DNA of 64,000 bases, taken from positions 42,136,336 to 42,200,335 of the forward strand of contig NC_080575.1 in assembly GCF_029962835.1 (NCBI RefSeq). Direction: 5' to 3'. Of the stretch, positions 35,421 to 46,993 are shown one piece after another. Both the position numbers and the translations under genes were made by a program. Under the pieces are notes generated by a model, which saw nothing but the letters and a program-made list of their open reading frames with translations, did no database searches and was not told the DNA's origin. The number at the start of each line of letters is the position of its first letter. The stretch's first letter is position 1. Origin of the DNA: Magnolia sinica. Its lineage: Eukaryota > Streptophyta > Magnoliopsida > Magnoliales > Magnoliaceae.

Positions 35421-36234
35421 TGTTGGAGAACTCCTTATGTCATATGGCACATCTTTATTTCTTTTTTATTTTTTAATTTTATTTTAAGGTATTATATATT
35501 TATGTTTTAATCTTGACCGTTAATAGATTGAAACAGTCAAAATAATTTTGGACTTAATTTTTGCTTAGGTTTTCTTATATATACTTGTTTGAAACTTGAT
35601 ACTTGAGATAATGAACATATTGAATGAAATTTCTCATTATTGCTTCTTTTGAGGAAGAAAACTTTATGTGAATGAAATTTGGTATGAAGTCATTGGAGTG
35701 ATTCCAAGTTATCTTTTTTATTCCTATCAAGTTAATTCTTTCTTTTCTCATTCAAACTTTTTTCCCATTGAATATGTTTTTCACTTCTTTCTCAAATCCT
35801 AACTCCATCATCATCAACCTAACTCATTATCAACTAAACCGACTCAGCCCTACCACACCATTCGTACACTCCCCCCCCCCCCCCTCTCTATTTTATAAAA
35901 TCCTAAATCTAACCCTAGGCTTTTATAAAATCTAAAATCCCCATTTCTTGATTTTTAAACCCAAACCCTAGCAAAGCGCAAATGATAAATTAAATCTATA
36001 TGAATCCTATGCTAGATGGAAGTTCTACATTCCATTAGACCATGTCCGATCAGTAGACTTAAGAATTTATTTTATGCTTTGATTCACTCAAGTAATTCAT
36101 TATTTAACTTAATTGTATCATTTTAGTTTAGGCCATCCATCCTCCATCATGAATCCTACCCATTACCAAACTTGCCATTGACTCCATTGCAGCTATGCTT
36201 CTTTATTCTCTCCTTGGCCCGTTCTCTCCTAACA
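35421..36234 (+). repeat. Copia LTR followed by a primer-binding site
   Basis: Begins TGTTGGAGAAC and ends GTTCTCTCCTAACA, so its ends form an imperfect inverted repeat. A TATA-like tatatata is near 35576 and a poly-C run near 35871-35884. Immediately after it, 36235-36246 reads atggtatcagag, the initiator-tRNA-Met primer-binding site used by copia elements. This is therefore the 5' LTR of a + strand copia element whose body is almost wholly missing, since the minus-strand Tat element begins near 36600. Confidence 0.72.
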
Positions 36235-36600
36235 ATGGTATCAGAGTATTCACAATGTATATTCCACACCTCTACATGCCCCTCCTTAATCCCATTTTAG
36301 TGATCCAAGTTGTCCAATCTAATGCTTGATCAACCGATACCATAAGTGACCCATAATCCTAACAAGATCGCGTGCATTTATGCGCATAGAGCTCAGTCGA
36401 AACAACCATGATGTGTTAGTGCCATCCAAACCGTCCATCATATTCCCCTCCATTCTAGTTGTCAATACCAAAATCCCTTTTACTTTGTAACTTAGATGGC
36501 CCATGTCAAAAAGATTGATGGGAAAATTGGGAATATTAGGGAGAAAGATAACCACCGTATACTCCCATTGGTTGCTTTGGTTGAGTAGATTAGCCACTTC
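36235..36600 (+). other. Copia PBS and leader remnant
   Basis: The PBS (36235-36246) is followed by about 350 bp of non-coding sequence with no recognisable gag. The boundary with the neighbouring Tat element cannot be placed exactly. Confidence 0.5.
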
Positions 36601-36620
36601 CGATCGAAGGACTTGTGCCT

Positions 36621-37836
36621 TCACAGATAGTAGATCTTCAAGTGATTGGCATTCCACGGGTGCTGCAAGGGCTGTCCATCCATATCCTTGAGTCGATAAG
36701 ACCCGGGCCACATAGTGCTAGTGACCTGACAAGCTCCCTCCCAGGTTGGTCCTAGTGTGCCTGAACCAAGCTCCTTAGTGTTTTGGGAAGTTTTGCATAG
36801 GACAAGGTCTCCTACTCGAAACCTTTGCACTTTAACCTGAGAGTTGTAGTATTGAGCAACATGTTGTTGATGAGCGGCTATCTTTAAATGTGCTCGCCCC
36901 CTTTCTTCTTCGAGCAAATCTAGTCCTAGAGCCATCTGCTCGGCGTTTTGATTTTCATTAAAGGAAATGACGCGAGCAATTGGGAGTCCTATTTTGACCA
37001 GCACTACGGCTTCTACACAGAAGGCTAAAGAGAAAGGAGTCTTTCTAGTCAAATTCCGAGTAGTAGTTTGGTACACGTAGAGGACGTGTGGCAATTCCTC
37101 AACTCATGCTCCTTTGGACTTCTCGAGCTTAGAGGTGGTTTTTGATAATCTTGTTGACTACCTCAACCTGTCCATTAGCCTTGGGGTGCCAATGTGATGA
37201 ATAGGTGTTTCGAATCCCAAGCCCCTCACACATACATCAGAATCGTGCATTATCAAACTGCTTGCCATTATTTGAGACGGTGGTGTGTGGGACCCCATAC
37301 CTGCAGATGATATTTTTCCAGATAAATTCGGTAATCTTTTTGCTTGATAATTTTAGCCAATGGTTCAACCTCTACTCATTTGGTGAAGTAATCGATCGTA
37401 ATAATAGCGAACTTGGTCTGCCCTGTGCCCATTGGTAGTGGGCCAATGATGTCAATTCCCCACTAGGCAAACAGCCATAGGCCGATCATGGGAGTAAGCT
37501 GTTCGGATGGTGGCGGGGCACTGCAGTGAATCGCTGGCATTTATCGTATTTCCTTATATATTATTTGACATCCTCTTAGATGGTTGGCCAAAAGTATCCC
37601 TGTTGGATAACCTTATGGGCAAGGGCTTGGCCACTAGAGTGGTTACCGTAGATCCTTTCGTAGATTTCTTTCAGGACATACTCAACTTCTTCAGATCAGA
37701 ATCACCTTAGGTATTGTAAGGAGAACCCTTTTTGTAAAGGATGTCCATATTGGGCCGCTTTATTTCGAATCCTTCATGCCTCGAGCTTATTATTGAGTAG
37801 CTTGCTCTCCTAAAGGTAATCAATGATAGGATCCAT
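36621..37836 (-). pseudogene. Tat gypsy integrase, degenerate
   Basis: On the minus strand a zinc-domain remnant (YGNHSSGQALAHKVIQQGYFWP followed by YDKCQRF) precedes the core. The core keeps YGVPHTTVSNNGKQFDN (about 37240-37290), where the family's catalytic Asp (S-D-N-G) is replaced by Asn, and then HPKANGQVEVVNK with the catalytic Glu. The C-terminal part (36621-37094) reads LPHVLYVYQTTTRNLT..PFSLAF and GDLVLCKT, ending WNANHLKIYY. The substituted Asp, stops and frameshifts make it inactive. Confidence 0.85.
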
Positions 37837-38394
37837 CTAGCTCAGAGCCGAGGTAATGGGAAGGATTGTTTCTGGGTCAGGCTCGCTGATGCTAGGCTCT
37901 GACTCGATTGGGATTGACTTCAAGATGTCGTCATCAGCTGCTAATTTTTTTAATGTATCTACTCTGGAATTTTCCACCCTGGGGACCAGGATGACCTCAC
38001 ATCTATGGAAGCTATTGATGAGTTCCCTCACCTTCTGAAGATCAACGTTCATCTTTTCCTCATTTACTTGATATTCATTGGCGACCTGGTTGACAATGAG
38101 CTGTGAGTCACCGTGGGTTTTTGAGGTCTGAGCTCTCATTGCTGCCACCAACCTGAGTCTAGCGAACAATGCCTCATACTGTGCTACATTGTTGGATGTT
38201 GGGAATCCAAATCTCAAGGCATATTGAGTGCAAGTCTGGTCGGGTACTTCGAAAACTATCCCGGCCCCACTGCCTTTAGAGTTGGATGACCCATCGACAT
38301 GTAAATTCCAGATTTGTCGGTCGAGCTCTCCTCTTGTAAACGTAGGTGCTTCCAAGTGCTTATCATTGGTGAATTCAATGATGAAGTCGGCCAC
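37837..38394 (-). pseudogene. Archaeal-type RNase H of the Tat element
   Basis: A 185-residue frame. ADFIIEFTN is the tether end, and then LHVDGSSNSKGSGAGIVFE carries the first catalytic Asp of an RNase HI fold. NVAQYEALFARLRLVAA carries the catalytic Glu. HGDSQLIVNQVANEY carries the next Asp, and the RVENSRVDTLKKLA end the last. This additional RNase H downstream of the retroviral-type one is diagnostic of Tat-lineage elements. It is the best preserved domain here, although upstream and downstream stops isolate it. Confidence 0.9.
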
Positions 38395-39492
38395 TGCTTA
38401 GCCCTTGATGCTGGTTCGAGGCCAATATTTGATGTCGAACTCACTTAGCTCGATCGCCCATTTTGTCAATCTCTTGGAGACTTCGGGGTTTTGCAGTACT
38501 TGACGAAGAGGCTGAGTGGTTAGGACCACAATAGTATGGGTCTGGAAATAGGGGCGGAGATGATGTGAGGACATAACCAAGGCCAAGGTAAGCTTCTTGA
38601 TGTCAGGGTATCTGGTCTCGACTGGGACCAGTGCCTTGTTAACATAATAAATAAGGAATTACTTCCCTCCGGCCTCTCGGATAAGTGTTAAGCTTACCGT
38701 TGTGGCTGAGACCGCCAAGTAGAGCAGCAAAGATTCTCCCTGCTTAGGCTTGGAGAGAAGTGGAGGTGAGCCCAAGTACTGCTTGAGTTGCTGGAAAGCT
38801 CGTTCACAGTCCTTGGTCCATATTGTTTGTCTTGCCTTTTAACTGTTGGAAGAACGGGAGACACTTATCGGTAGCTCGGGATACAAACCTATTGAGGGCA
38901 GCAACCCTGCCCATGAGACACTAAATCTCCTTCATAGTCCTAGGTGAAGTCATGTTCAATAGGACCTGGATCTTATCAGGGTTTGCTTCGATCCCCCTTT
39001 GATTGACCGTGAAACTGATGAATTTTCCCGAGCTCACGCTAAAGGCGCATTTGCTCGGGTTTGGCTTCATTGGTATTTTTTTTAAAATGGTGAACATCTC
39101 TTCGAGGTCAGTTACATGGTCCGCTGCCTTGATTCTCTTGACTAGCATATCGTCAACATAGATCTCCATGGAGTGCCCAATTTGATTGACAAACATCTTG
39201 TTAATAAGTCATTGATAAGTCGTTTAGTGTTCTTCAGCCCAAAAGGCATCACCCTGTAGCAGTTGAACCCTTTGTCAATGACGAAGGTTGTCTTCTGCTT
39301 ATCGTACGGGTGCATGGTGATTTGGTTATAGCCCGAATAGGCATCCATGAAGCTAAGGAGCTCATGCCCATATGTGCTGTCTACCAATTGGTTGATTCTT
39401 GGGAGAGGAAAATTGTCCTTAGGACATGCCTTGTTCAGGTCTGTGTAGTTGATGCGTACCTGCCATATTCCATTCAACTTTTTTACTGGCAT
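38395..39492 (-). pseudogene. Tat gypsy reverse transcriptase and first RNase H
   Basis: 39492-39142 reads KLNGIWQVRINYTDLNKACPKDNFPLP, SFMDAYSGYNQI (first catalytic Asp) and YRVMPFGLKNT, then shifts frame. 39196-38921 carries IYVDDMLVK with both catalytic aspartates and PSKCAFSVSSGKFISF. The following RNase H region is scrambled by stops until 38586-38398 (VSKRLTKWAIELSEFDIKYWPR). The enzyme would copy the genomic RNA. This copy is dead. Confidence 0.88.
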
Positions 39493-39831
39493 GACATTTG
39501 TGATCTAGTTGGGGTAGTAAATTTCTTAAATGAATCCAACTTCGAGGAACTTACTAACCTCTTCTCCGATGATGGCATATCGCTCCGGTTTGAAGGCCCG
39601 TCGTTTCTGCCTCATTGGTCGGTGGTCGGGATTAACGTTCAGCCTATGAACCGTGACTTATGGGTTAATGTCGGGCATATCTTAATGGGACCATGCAAAG
39701 ACATCGTCGTGTCACTTTAGTAAACTGGCGATCACCTCCTACTGGCCTAGGGTCAATAATGAACCTACCTGAACCATACAGGATGGGTCCGCTTCGTTAA
39801 GGGGGATGGTCACTAGGTCTTCTAAGGGATA

Positions 39832-40223
39832 TCATCTCTTGGGCGATTCTTCGTGAGAGTCGAGGGAGGTGATAGTCATTATATGTTGTCGAGCTTGAAC
39901 CCTTAGTGCTGTCGAGTAGCACTGTCGGGCTTCATGTTGATCACCTTTAACCTGTCTGACCCCATGCTCAGTCAGAAATTTCATCGTTAGGTGATATGTA
40001 GATACCACCGCTCTCATAGTATTGAGGGATGGTCGTCCCAGGATGACGTTGTAGATTGAGGGACAGTCGACCATCACCATTATCTGGCCACGACCTTCCT
40101 CTACAATCATAGGCAGTAATATGCTCTCTTCTAAGATTATTCTCTCTCATGCGAATCCAAGCAAGGGAGTTAAGACTAGGCACAGCCAAGACCTCCCCAT
40201 CCCTACTTTGTTAAAGGCAGGGG
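39832..40223 (-). pseudogene. Tat gypsy protease, C-terminal part
   Basis: Minus strand: PLLGFA, stop, then MVMVDCPSIYNVILGRPSLNTMRAVVSTYHLTMKF and GDQHEARQCY. This is the end of the retropepsin domain and its tether (family pattern C-P-S-x-Y-N-x-I-L-G-R). It joins to 43803 and beyond across the inserted LTR unit. Confidence 0.85.
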
Positions 40224-43200
40224 TGTAATGCCCCGAACTTTTCAATACCCAAGTATTGAAAGTTCTCAAGTGTTACCATAAGAATTTAACCTATTATGTA
40301 CATGTGTACGATACCAATCTAGTGAACCTAACCTTACATCTATCTTCCAACATGAATCTGACCATTGGGAATAGTCTCCATTCATAGATCAAGCCATCTA
40401 ACCATTAATTTTAAGACAAGACCAACCATCATATGATTTGACGTATATACCCTTTCTTAAATGAATTAGCAATAACTCTTTATCCATAATGATTTAGATG
40501 TAAGTTCATTTGTAAGAATTATTTAGAAAGGTGCATACAACCATGTATAACCATTAGATTTCACAAAATTCTTAGATCAACAATAATTACGAAAATGCCA
40601 TTAACCTAGACCTTGAATTCTAAATCACAAGGTTCTCATGATCTGCTTGATGAGAAACCTTATACCATGCTTATATATCGTAAATTAACTGCACATGTCA
40701 AATTCAACCCTTATATCAGCAAGACCCATAGTTAAAACAAACATCCACTTGATATGGACCACTTAAGCTTTGGATTTGTCTCATCTCCGGTCAGATGACC
40801 TAGATAGGCCCATAGAGTATCATGGATGGAGCAAATTCCTCTAAAAACATCACCGTGGACCCCACCCTCATATCGGGTGTACACAGCAGGGTGTACACCC
40901 ACGACACACTGAACTCAAGTGCGGGTCAAACTTGGTTTGACCCGACATCTCCCACCCGAAGAGGAAACTTCCTTCTCTCCTTTTGGTTTCCTTCCCAACG
41001 GACGGACGTAATCCGTTTTGCACGGCCAGTGGCCCACCACCACGGACCACCTCAACGATCCGAACCGTCCATCATGTTAGGGAGTTCGGGCTGACCAAAA
41101 CCATGATGCCCATGTGCATTCATGCACACACGCATGCTCATAACGACGGGAACAAGTGGTCGGGCGTGCGAGCGTGTTTATGCTTGTAGCCACCCCAAGA
41201 CAGATCCATCGTGATCTAAGTGGGCCACTTAGGGCCAATCCAAACCATCCATACCTAAGGAGTGGGGAATCCGACCCTCCCCAAGATATCCGGAAGAGGA
41301 AAAAGGATACAGGAAGGAGTGTTCCGCCGTTTCTACTCGCGTGTTAACCGTACCATACAAAAAACATGTTCGCAATGGAAACACCTACAAGGACAATTAG
41401 ACCATCGATCTTGTGGGCCAGGGAGCATTGAATGGCAATCCCTGGCCGTCTGGAAGAGCCTTTTCGAGCCAGGATTGGCTGAAGGCAGATCTACCATTAG
41501 TGCAGAAACTGTCTTCCATAAGCGGATGTTGGGTGTTGATCATGGCGATTAACGTCATTCTAAGATCAAGGCCACATACGAAGAGACCCACCTGGACATG
41601 ATCCAACCTCCACAAGAACGAAAGAAAGAGACCTGAGAAAAATAAGAAATAGAGGAAAACTGCAAACTGCACTTGCGCAATCTGTTCATGCACAGTTTCG
41701 TCTGAGTGTACAAGTTACATAGAAACAATATCAGGGGCCTGGGTCTTTGTAAAAACCTTGCACCATCCGTTGGAGGATGCACACAACCAAGAATAGAGAG
41801 AGAGAGAGAAGAAGAAGAAGAAGAAAATGAGAGAAGGGGAGAGTGAGTTTGAGAGCCGCTGCTAAGCCTGAGTCTGAGTCAGGCATGGTCTTGGTTCTTT
41901 ATATTGGGTTTCTCACTCACTCCATCTTATGCTCACCCTCTTCATTTCTGGACTATGATGGTGAGCTATGGCTCTATTTGCTCCCAACGAGGTAAACATA
42001 ACTTAATGATTTCTACTTGGGGGTACTACTGGATGTTCTAGCCTAAGGAGGAAGAAAATGAAAAAGAAAGAGAAAGGGAAAGAAGGAAAAGAAAAGAAAA
42101 AGAAAGGGAAAGAAAAGAAAAGAAAAGAAAGAGAGAGGAAGATAGATTCATAGTAGGGAGAAAATCCGAGCTAAACAACACGCTGAGTGGCTAGTCGAAA
42201 CGTCAAGTATACCCACGTCCAACCTTCTCCCTCTCATACTCTTTAATCCTTCCTCTCCCAATGCTCCGACCTAGAAATCGAACCAAAGAGATCAATTAGT
42301 CTAAATCAAATCTAACCATCCAAATTCTTAAATACTAGATTAAAGGCCAAATCCTTCAACACATATCCACGTTCAAGGAAGGGACAACACTAGAGGTGAG
42401 AGTTTTTCCTTTAAGCTTACTTTGATTTACGTTGATATGAATTATCTTACCTTTTACCTATTCTCATGATTTTCTCTCTACAGTTGTTTAATTTATCATC
42501 AACGATTATTTACCCTTGGGATTATGGTGTGATGTTAATTACGAGTGATCTTTATGAATTTATGTGGGGCGATGGATACAAGTCTTGCCCTTACCTTTAC
42601 CAATTTTGTTGAGTTAGCCCTTGTTACTCTTCTCTTTATTGGGTTGGCCATTGCTGCTCCCCTCTTTGTTGAGTTGGCCATTGCCACTCTTCTTTTTGTT
42701 GAGTTGGCCCTTGCTACTCTCCTCTTTGTTAAGTTGGCCATTGCTACTCTCCTCTTTGTTAAGTTGGCCATTGCTTCTATCCTCTTTATTTTGTTAGCCT
42801 TGTGCTATTACCTTTATGGCTTGGGTATGTGTCTTAGTATTCTAAAATCCTCATAATTTGAATTATCTCTCTATCAATGCAAGTAATGTGTTAAAGGTAT
42901 CATAACTAATAACTTAATATTTATCGTGGACGTAATGCGTTACGGGTAACGGCCCTCTTGGTCGACACGTAATTCCTTAGGTTGGTTGGCGTGGTGCACA
43001 ATCGATGTAAGTAAATCGCTATATGTGTTACATCACTTCTCAGGATTTGATGTCGCAAATAGTCACTCCATGAACACATTGTGTTACGTAAATCCCTCAA
43101 TCACGTTGTTGTGTCGCCTTGAGATGTTCGCATAAATCCACATTAACATTGGACACGCTGGTGAATCTCCGTAGTTATGGGATGCGGGGTGAGTCGGGTT

Positions 43201-43802
43201 TTCTATTAATTATATTCTACATTGTGATGATCACTATGTATGATGAGCTGCACATACTCTGCTAGGTATGCATTCTTATATATATTGGTTGCACATGTTG
43301 ATACCTCTCATAGTGGTGAAGTACGGGATATATCAGAACCCTCACATTACTTTTATAAATCTCTTGAATTATTATTAATCTTAAAGGATAAACATCACTA
43401 TGAGTAGGGCGTTGACCATCTCCAACTGTACAGATGATGCAGATGACGTATAGATTGAAGACCTAGAGAACCATCTACATATGGAAGATTATATTGAATA
43501 AATAAAAAGATAGTTTTATGATTTAGTTTTATATTTTTGCTACGAACTCAACAATGTAATAAGCTCTCATTGAGAGGATATTTGATAGTTTGTTGAATTC
43601 TTTTACTCTAATGAAATAATAAATATAGTCAATTTTATTCTTGTGAATGGTTACCTTCATGAATGTAACTGGATATGATCAAAATGAATATATATATATA
43701 TATATGATGCGATTTTTAGGGCATCCAATTTATTCATTATTAACACTCAGAATTCTCAAGCACGAGTATATACTCAAGCCGCGAAAATTTCAGGATGGTA
43801 TA
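40224..43802 (+). mobile_element. Giant solo-LTR-like element D (TSD AGGGG/ATGGG)
   Basis: Starts TGTAATGCCCCGAAC and ends TTTCAGGATGGTATA, a mutated version of the GGGGTGTTACA end of its relatives. The 5-bp flanks AGGGG (40219-40223) and ATGGG (43803-43807) differ by one base. It sits inside the protease gene of the minus-strand Tat element, whose reading continues across the gap (ILYA on the right, PLLGFA on the left), which supports the borders. It contains no genes. Purine-rich simple repeat lies at 41790-41830 and 42045-42140, and a 30-bp tandem array at 42614-42793. The near-terminal AACACTC...GCACGAGTATA words mirror those at its start. Confidence 0.8.
42614..42793 (+). repeat. 30-bp tandem repeat, six copies
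   Basis: Six diverged copies of a TTGGCCATTGCTACTCTCCT-containing 30-bp unit. Since 30 is a multiple of three, both strands stay open over it, which produces spurious repetitive peptides in each direction. There is no sign of a real gene. Confidence 0.92.
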
Positions 43803-43807
43803 ATGGG

Positions 43808-44060
43808 CGTAGAGGATATCGATCGAGCTGCCAGTATCCAGTAGGATCCAGTACACCTTGTGATTTGCCACTGTCATCGTCATGACAAGAGCATCGTCGT
43901 GAGGGTGGTGGATTCCTTGAGCATCTTTCTCAGTGAATGTTAGGCTATAAAGGAGTAATTTTTGTTCCTTATGAGCCTTGCTTGTGAGATTGATGTAGTG
44001 TTCCAGGCCACTGCTACTAATACTTTGGACATGGGCTTTGTTTAAATCTCCTCCTCCCAC
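43808..44060 (-). pseudogene. Tat gypsy protease, N-terminal part
   Basis: Minus strand: TFTEKDAQGIHHPHDDALVM, then VYWILLDTGSSIDILYA. DTGSS is the retropepsin active-site triad and is intact here. The domain is then interrupted by the inserted giant LTR at 43807/43802 and completes at 40223 and below. Confidence 0.88.
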
Positions 44061-44702
44061 AGGCCCGTCGAATATGGTGAGAATTTCTCCTATAGCTTTA
44101 TTGTCATTCTCGTTGCCTTGTTGCCCATTCCTCTGATCTAGTCAATCTTTCCTCCTTTTGTTGACATACTCTCATAGATGCCCATTGTGGATGAGGGCTT
44201 CAATCTCTTCCTTGAGGTCGAAACAGTGACTAGTAGTGTGGTCGTGGTCACGGTGGAAGTGAAAGTACTTTCACTTGTCTCGCTTTTTGCCATCAGTTCT
44301 CATCCTGTTGGGCAATTTTAATATCCTTTTGTCACAAACTTTTATGAGGACTTACTCAGGTATAGTGTTCAAGGGAGTGTAGGAGCAGAATCGGCTCTCC
44401 AATCATCGGTTCAGGCGTTGACCTTTGCTCGGGTCATTGTCACTTCTCTTCTTATTGTTGACCGTTGAGGGTTGTTCCTCCTTGTGCTTCTTGTCTTTAG
44501 CAGAGCTCCTGGCGCTTTGGGTGGCTTTCCGCAAGCTGAAAAGTTCCTCGGCATTGGAGTCTTTATGTGCTCAATTGAGAAGATCAGCCAATGTTGTTGG
44601 AGGATTCTTGCCTAACAAGAAGAGAAATATGCCCTCCTTTAAGCCGGATATCATGGCGGCCATGGTTATTTGATTTGAATAACCTTCTACTTGCATTGCT
44701 TC
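44061..44702 (-). pseudogene. Tat gag C-terminus and linker
   Basis: Degenerate frame reading GLKEGIFLFLLGKNPPTTLADLL and, further on, YFHFHRDHDHTTSHCFDLKEEIEALI. The latter is the remnant of the zinc-binding C/H segment (family Y-C-x-F-H-x-x-x-G-H-x-T-x-x-C) with its first Cys lost. Stops are scattered through it. Confidence 0.75.
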
Positions 44703-45687
44703 TTAGTTGAAGTGTATGATATAATTTTTCAGTAGCTCGTCCTCCTTTTGAGTAATAGTAAGGAGGTGTGTCATTGGCTTCCGCCTGTCTTTCCCTCTAA
44801 TGAACTGCGTAATGAAGCTCTTGCTGAGTTGCGTGAAAGAACTGATAGACTTTGGCTTCAGTTGTCGATACAACTTTCGCGTTGCTCCTAATAAGGTCAG
44901 GGAGAATGCTATGCACATTACCGAGGTTGAAGCACCATAAAGCTTCATCTACGCCCTAAAGGATTCAAGGTGCTTGGCCGAATCACTGGACTCGGAGTAG
45001 GGGGCGATATGTGGCATCCAAAACCTAAGAGGGAGTTGAGCTTTCATTATGTCATCGGTGAAAGGTGGTTTTGTTTCTTCTGGCATGGCATCGATGGAGG
45101 TCCAGACTTGTGCGCGGTAGGTTTGACGAATATCACCAATCTGATCATATAATTCTTTAAATTCAGTCTCCCAGGAGACTTTGTTTTCTCCTATCACCTT
45201 GGGGGCTTTCTCACGTCTCCTGTTCTCCAGCGTATGATGCAAATCGAAGTCGTCGAGCTCGGTAGAACTCGCAGTCTGAGTAGGCGTGTGGTTATGCTGC
45301 CCCACTTGTATTATTACTCTGTAAGGGTTCTGGGGGATGCATGGAGATCGGGACTGGTCGATGGCAGCACCGGCCTCTGCCTCGTGGCCGAGAGGTGGAT
45401 TTTGTCTCTTCAGGATTTGCATTAGTCAGTTCGTGTTGCCATTTAAGGCCTCAACCTGATTTTCCAGAGAGATGAGTTGACCACCCCGGCTACGGGATCT
45501 AGGCGTAGGCACTGTGGGGGTGGAACCCGCCTGATGCTGAGAGGATGGATTTCGAATGTTGATAGAAAGATCGATTGAAGCTGGTGCAGGCGCTGTAATG
45601 GCAGCTAAGGTCTTCTTTCGGCCTTTCGCCATGGTGGAGTAGTTAGAGATATTAAATGAAACAGGAATGGCTTTACTTGTCGTTTCT
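44703..45687 (-). pseudogene. Tat gag
   Basis: Start near 45630 (MAKGRKKTLAA). A basic, proline-rich N-terminus is followed after a stop at 45423 by WETEFKELYDQIGDI, KPPFTDDIMKAQLP, WMPHIAPYSESSDSAKHLESFRA and, after another stop, SISSFTQLSKSFITQFI and a KEDELLKNYIIHF block. This is the canonical order of a plant retrotransposon gag. Three stops break about 330 codons. It resembles the gag of the element at 12408-15690. Confidence 0.85.
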
Positions 45688-45703
45688 ATAGACGGCGTCA
45701 AAC
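45688..45703 (-). other. Primer-binding site of the Tat element
   Basis: The minus strand reads gtttgacgccgtctat directly after the LTR. It is a near match to the TTTGGCGCCGTCTGTGG junction of Tat elements and equivalent to 13023-13041. Confidence 0.85.
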
Positions 45704-46453
45704 TGTTGATGCTGAAATCTAGTTGTCCTTATTAAATCCGTTGAGTACCTGCAAAAACCAATCAACAATGGAGACCCTAGCTATGGCAGAGGAACCCTTT
45801 GATGCTTTAGTTAGAACAGGGGATTTGGGTCTAGTTGAGTTAGGGTTTTTGGTGTATACCTCTCATTGTAGGTGAGGTCTCTATTTATAGCTTCGGTGCC
45901 AATTACGTAGATAGAAAGCTTCCCCACTTGCCATGTGTGTATCATAAAAGGGATCTTCTTCCTGATATATTGTCATTATCTTTCCAAGATCTTAGGCAAG
46001 GATCCCGGGAAATCTTACTTTAACAACATCTCCAAGTGGTCAGCCTCCGAGGAGTTGAAGATTAATGACCGAGTCTGACCTCACAGGTGAAGTGGTCGAG
46101 GTCCGTGGTCGACCTTCGATGACCAAAGGTGACCTCGAAGTCATGTTGGTCGAGGTCCCATGCACCGAGCAAAATCACTAATCGTGGTCGAAAATCACCC
46201 TTAAGGTCGAGTCAGTACACAGTCATTGGTCACTAGCTGTTTGTCCTTGGGCTGATCTTGAAAGTAATGCTCGACTGCAAAAATCGATCTGATTCCTCTC
46301 TCATGCTTTATGTCCTTTTAATACTGGTCGATGCTCGGCTGGAATAAGAGTTCAGCCGATGGCAACGGACCAAGCTGTTACCTGACTTCCGTTACTTGCG
46401 CCACGCACTCTTCTACTCCAGATTATCTGGGAAACCCATTTTAACCTATAACA
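45704..46453 (-). repeat. 5' LTR of the minus-strand Tat element
   Basis: On the minus strand it runs from TGTTATAGGTTAAAATGGG (46453) to CAGCATCAACA (45704), 750 bp. A TATA box (TATAAATA on the minus strand) lies at 45882-45889. GTCGAGGTC-type words are frequent at 46040-46200, as in the other LTRs of the family. No matching 3' LTR remains. Confidence 0.85.
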
Positions 46454-46860
46454 GTAACTATGGTATTAATGAAAAGTGACCGGTTAAACATACTGCTTGG
46501 ATTTCAAAGACAGTTGTCACGTTCGTACGTAGAGCAGCAACTACGTTATGTAACTATCACATTTTAACGAAAAGTGGCCCCCGTTAAGCATGCTGCTTGG
46601 ATTTCAACGATGCTTGTCACGTTCGTACGTGGAGCAGCAACTACGTAATGCGCATGCGTGGCGTTAACAGAACTCAGACGACGCGGATTGCGTACTGAAT
46701 ACTCTGTGGAGGGGCACCGTTTGATGTATGTGCTATCCATTTAATGGTATGAGCCAGACATTGAAGAAAATTCAAAGCCCAAGTAAACTCCACCACATGA
46801 AACAATGGGATAATAGCGTATATGGATGAAAGGAAAACACCAATACAAGCTTAATCTAAA
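46454..46860. repeat. Direct repeat pair of about 95 bp plus unassigned sequence
   Basis: Two adjacent copies (about 46468-46556 and 46568-46652) share gcttggatttcaa, cttgtcacgttcgtacgt and gagcagcaactacgt with scattered differences. No coding potential is seen. From 46730 the gtttgatgtatgtgctatcc phrase indicates Mutator-type MITE material. Confidence 0.75.
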
Positions 46861-46861
46861 A

Positions 46862-46993
46862 CTTCTGTCGCCAGCGTGACAAGACACAGACATCACGGAG
46901 TTTGCCTTAGTGGGATTTCACCCCCTATGGATACTCGAACCCGTGACCGAGTGTTGAACTCCTGAGAGTCTACCACCGGAGCAAGAGTAAGGA
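46862..46993 (-). mobile_element. tRNA-derived SINE
   Basis: The minus strand carries a pol III promoter pair: an A-box-like TGGTAGACTCTCAGG (46961-46975) and a B box GGGTTCGAGTATCC (46929-46942), spaced as in a tRNA head. No tRNA cloverleaf closes around it, so this is a SINE and not a tRNA gene. The 3' tail is not clearly bounded. Confidence 0.7.

Larger units (their letters stand above)
36600..46453 (-). mobile_element. Ty3/gypsy Tat-lineage retrotransposon, 5' LTR to integrase, 3' end lost
   Basis: Read on the minus strand from the right: LTR (46453-45704), PBS, gag, protease, RT, RNase H, a second archaeal-type RNase H, and integrase ending near 36621. The dual RNase H and the TTTGGCGCCGTC-like PBS mark the Tat (Ogre/Retand/TatII) group. 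The 3' LTR and any antisense ORF are absent to the left, so the copy is truncated. A giant LTR unit (40224-43802) splits the protease gene. Every domain carries stops or frameshifts. Confidence 0.88.

Noticed and set aside
42535..42856. Open frames on both strands with a repeating ten-residue peptide (MANLTKRRVA-like, LAIATLLFVE-like)
   Set aside because: They arise from a 30-bp tandem repeat inside a non-coding LTR unit. The period is a multiple of three, so all frames stay open without selection.
46929..46975. Possible tRNA gene on the minus strand
   Set aside because: A and B boxes are present, but no acceptor stem or anticodon arm closes around them. A tRNA-derived SINE explains the sequence.
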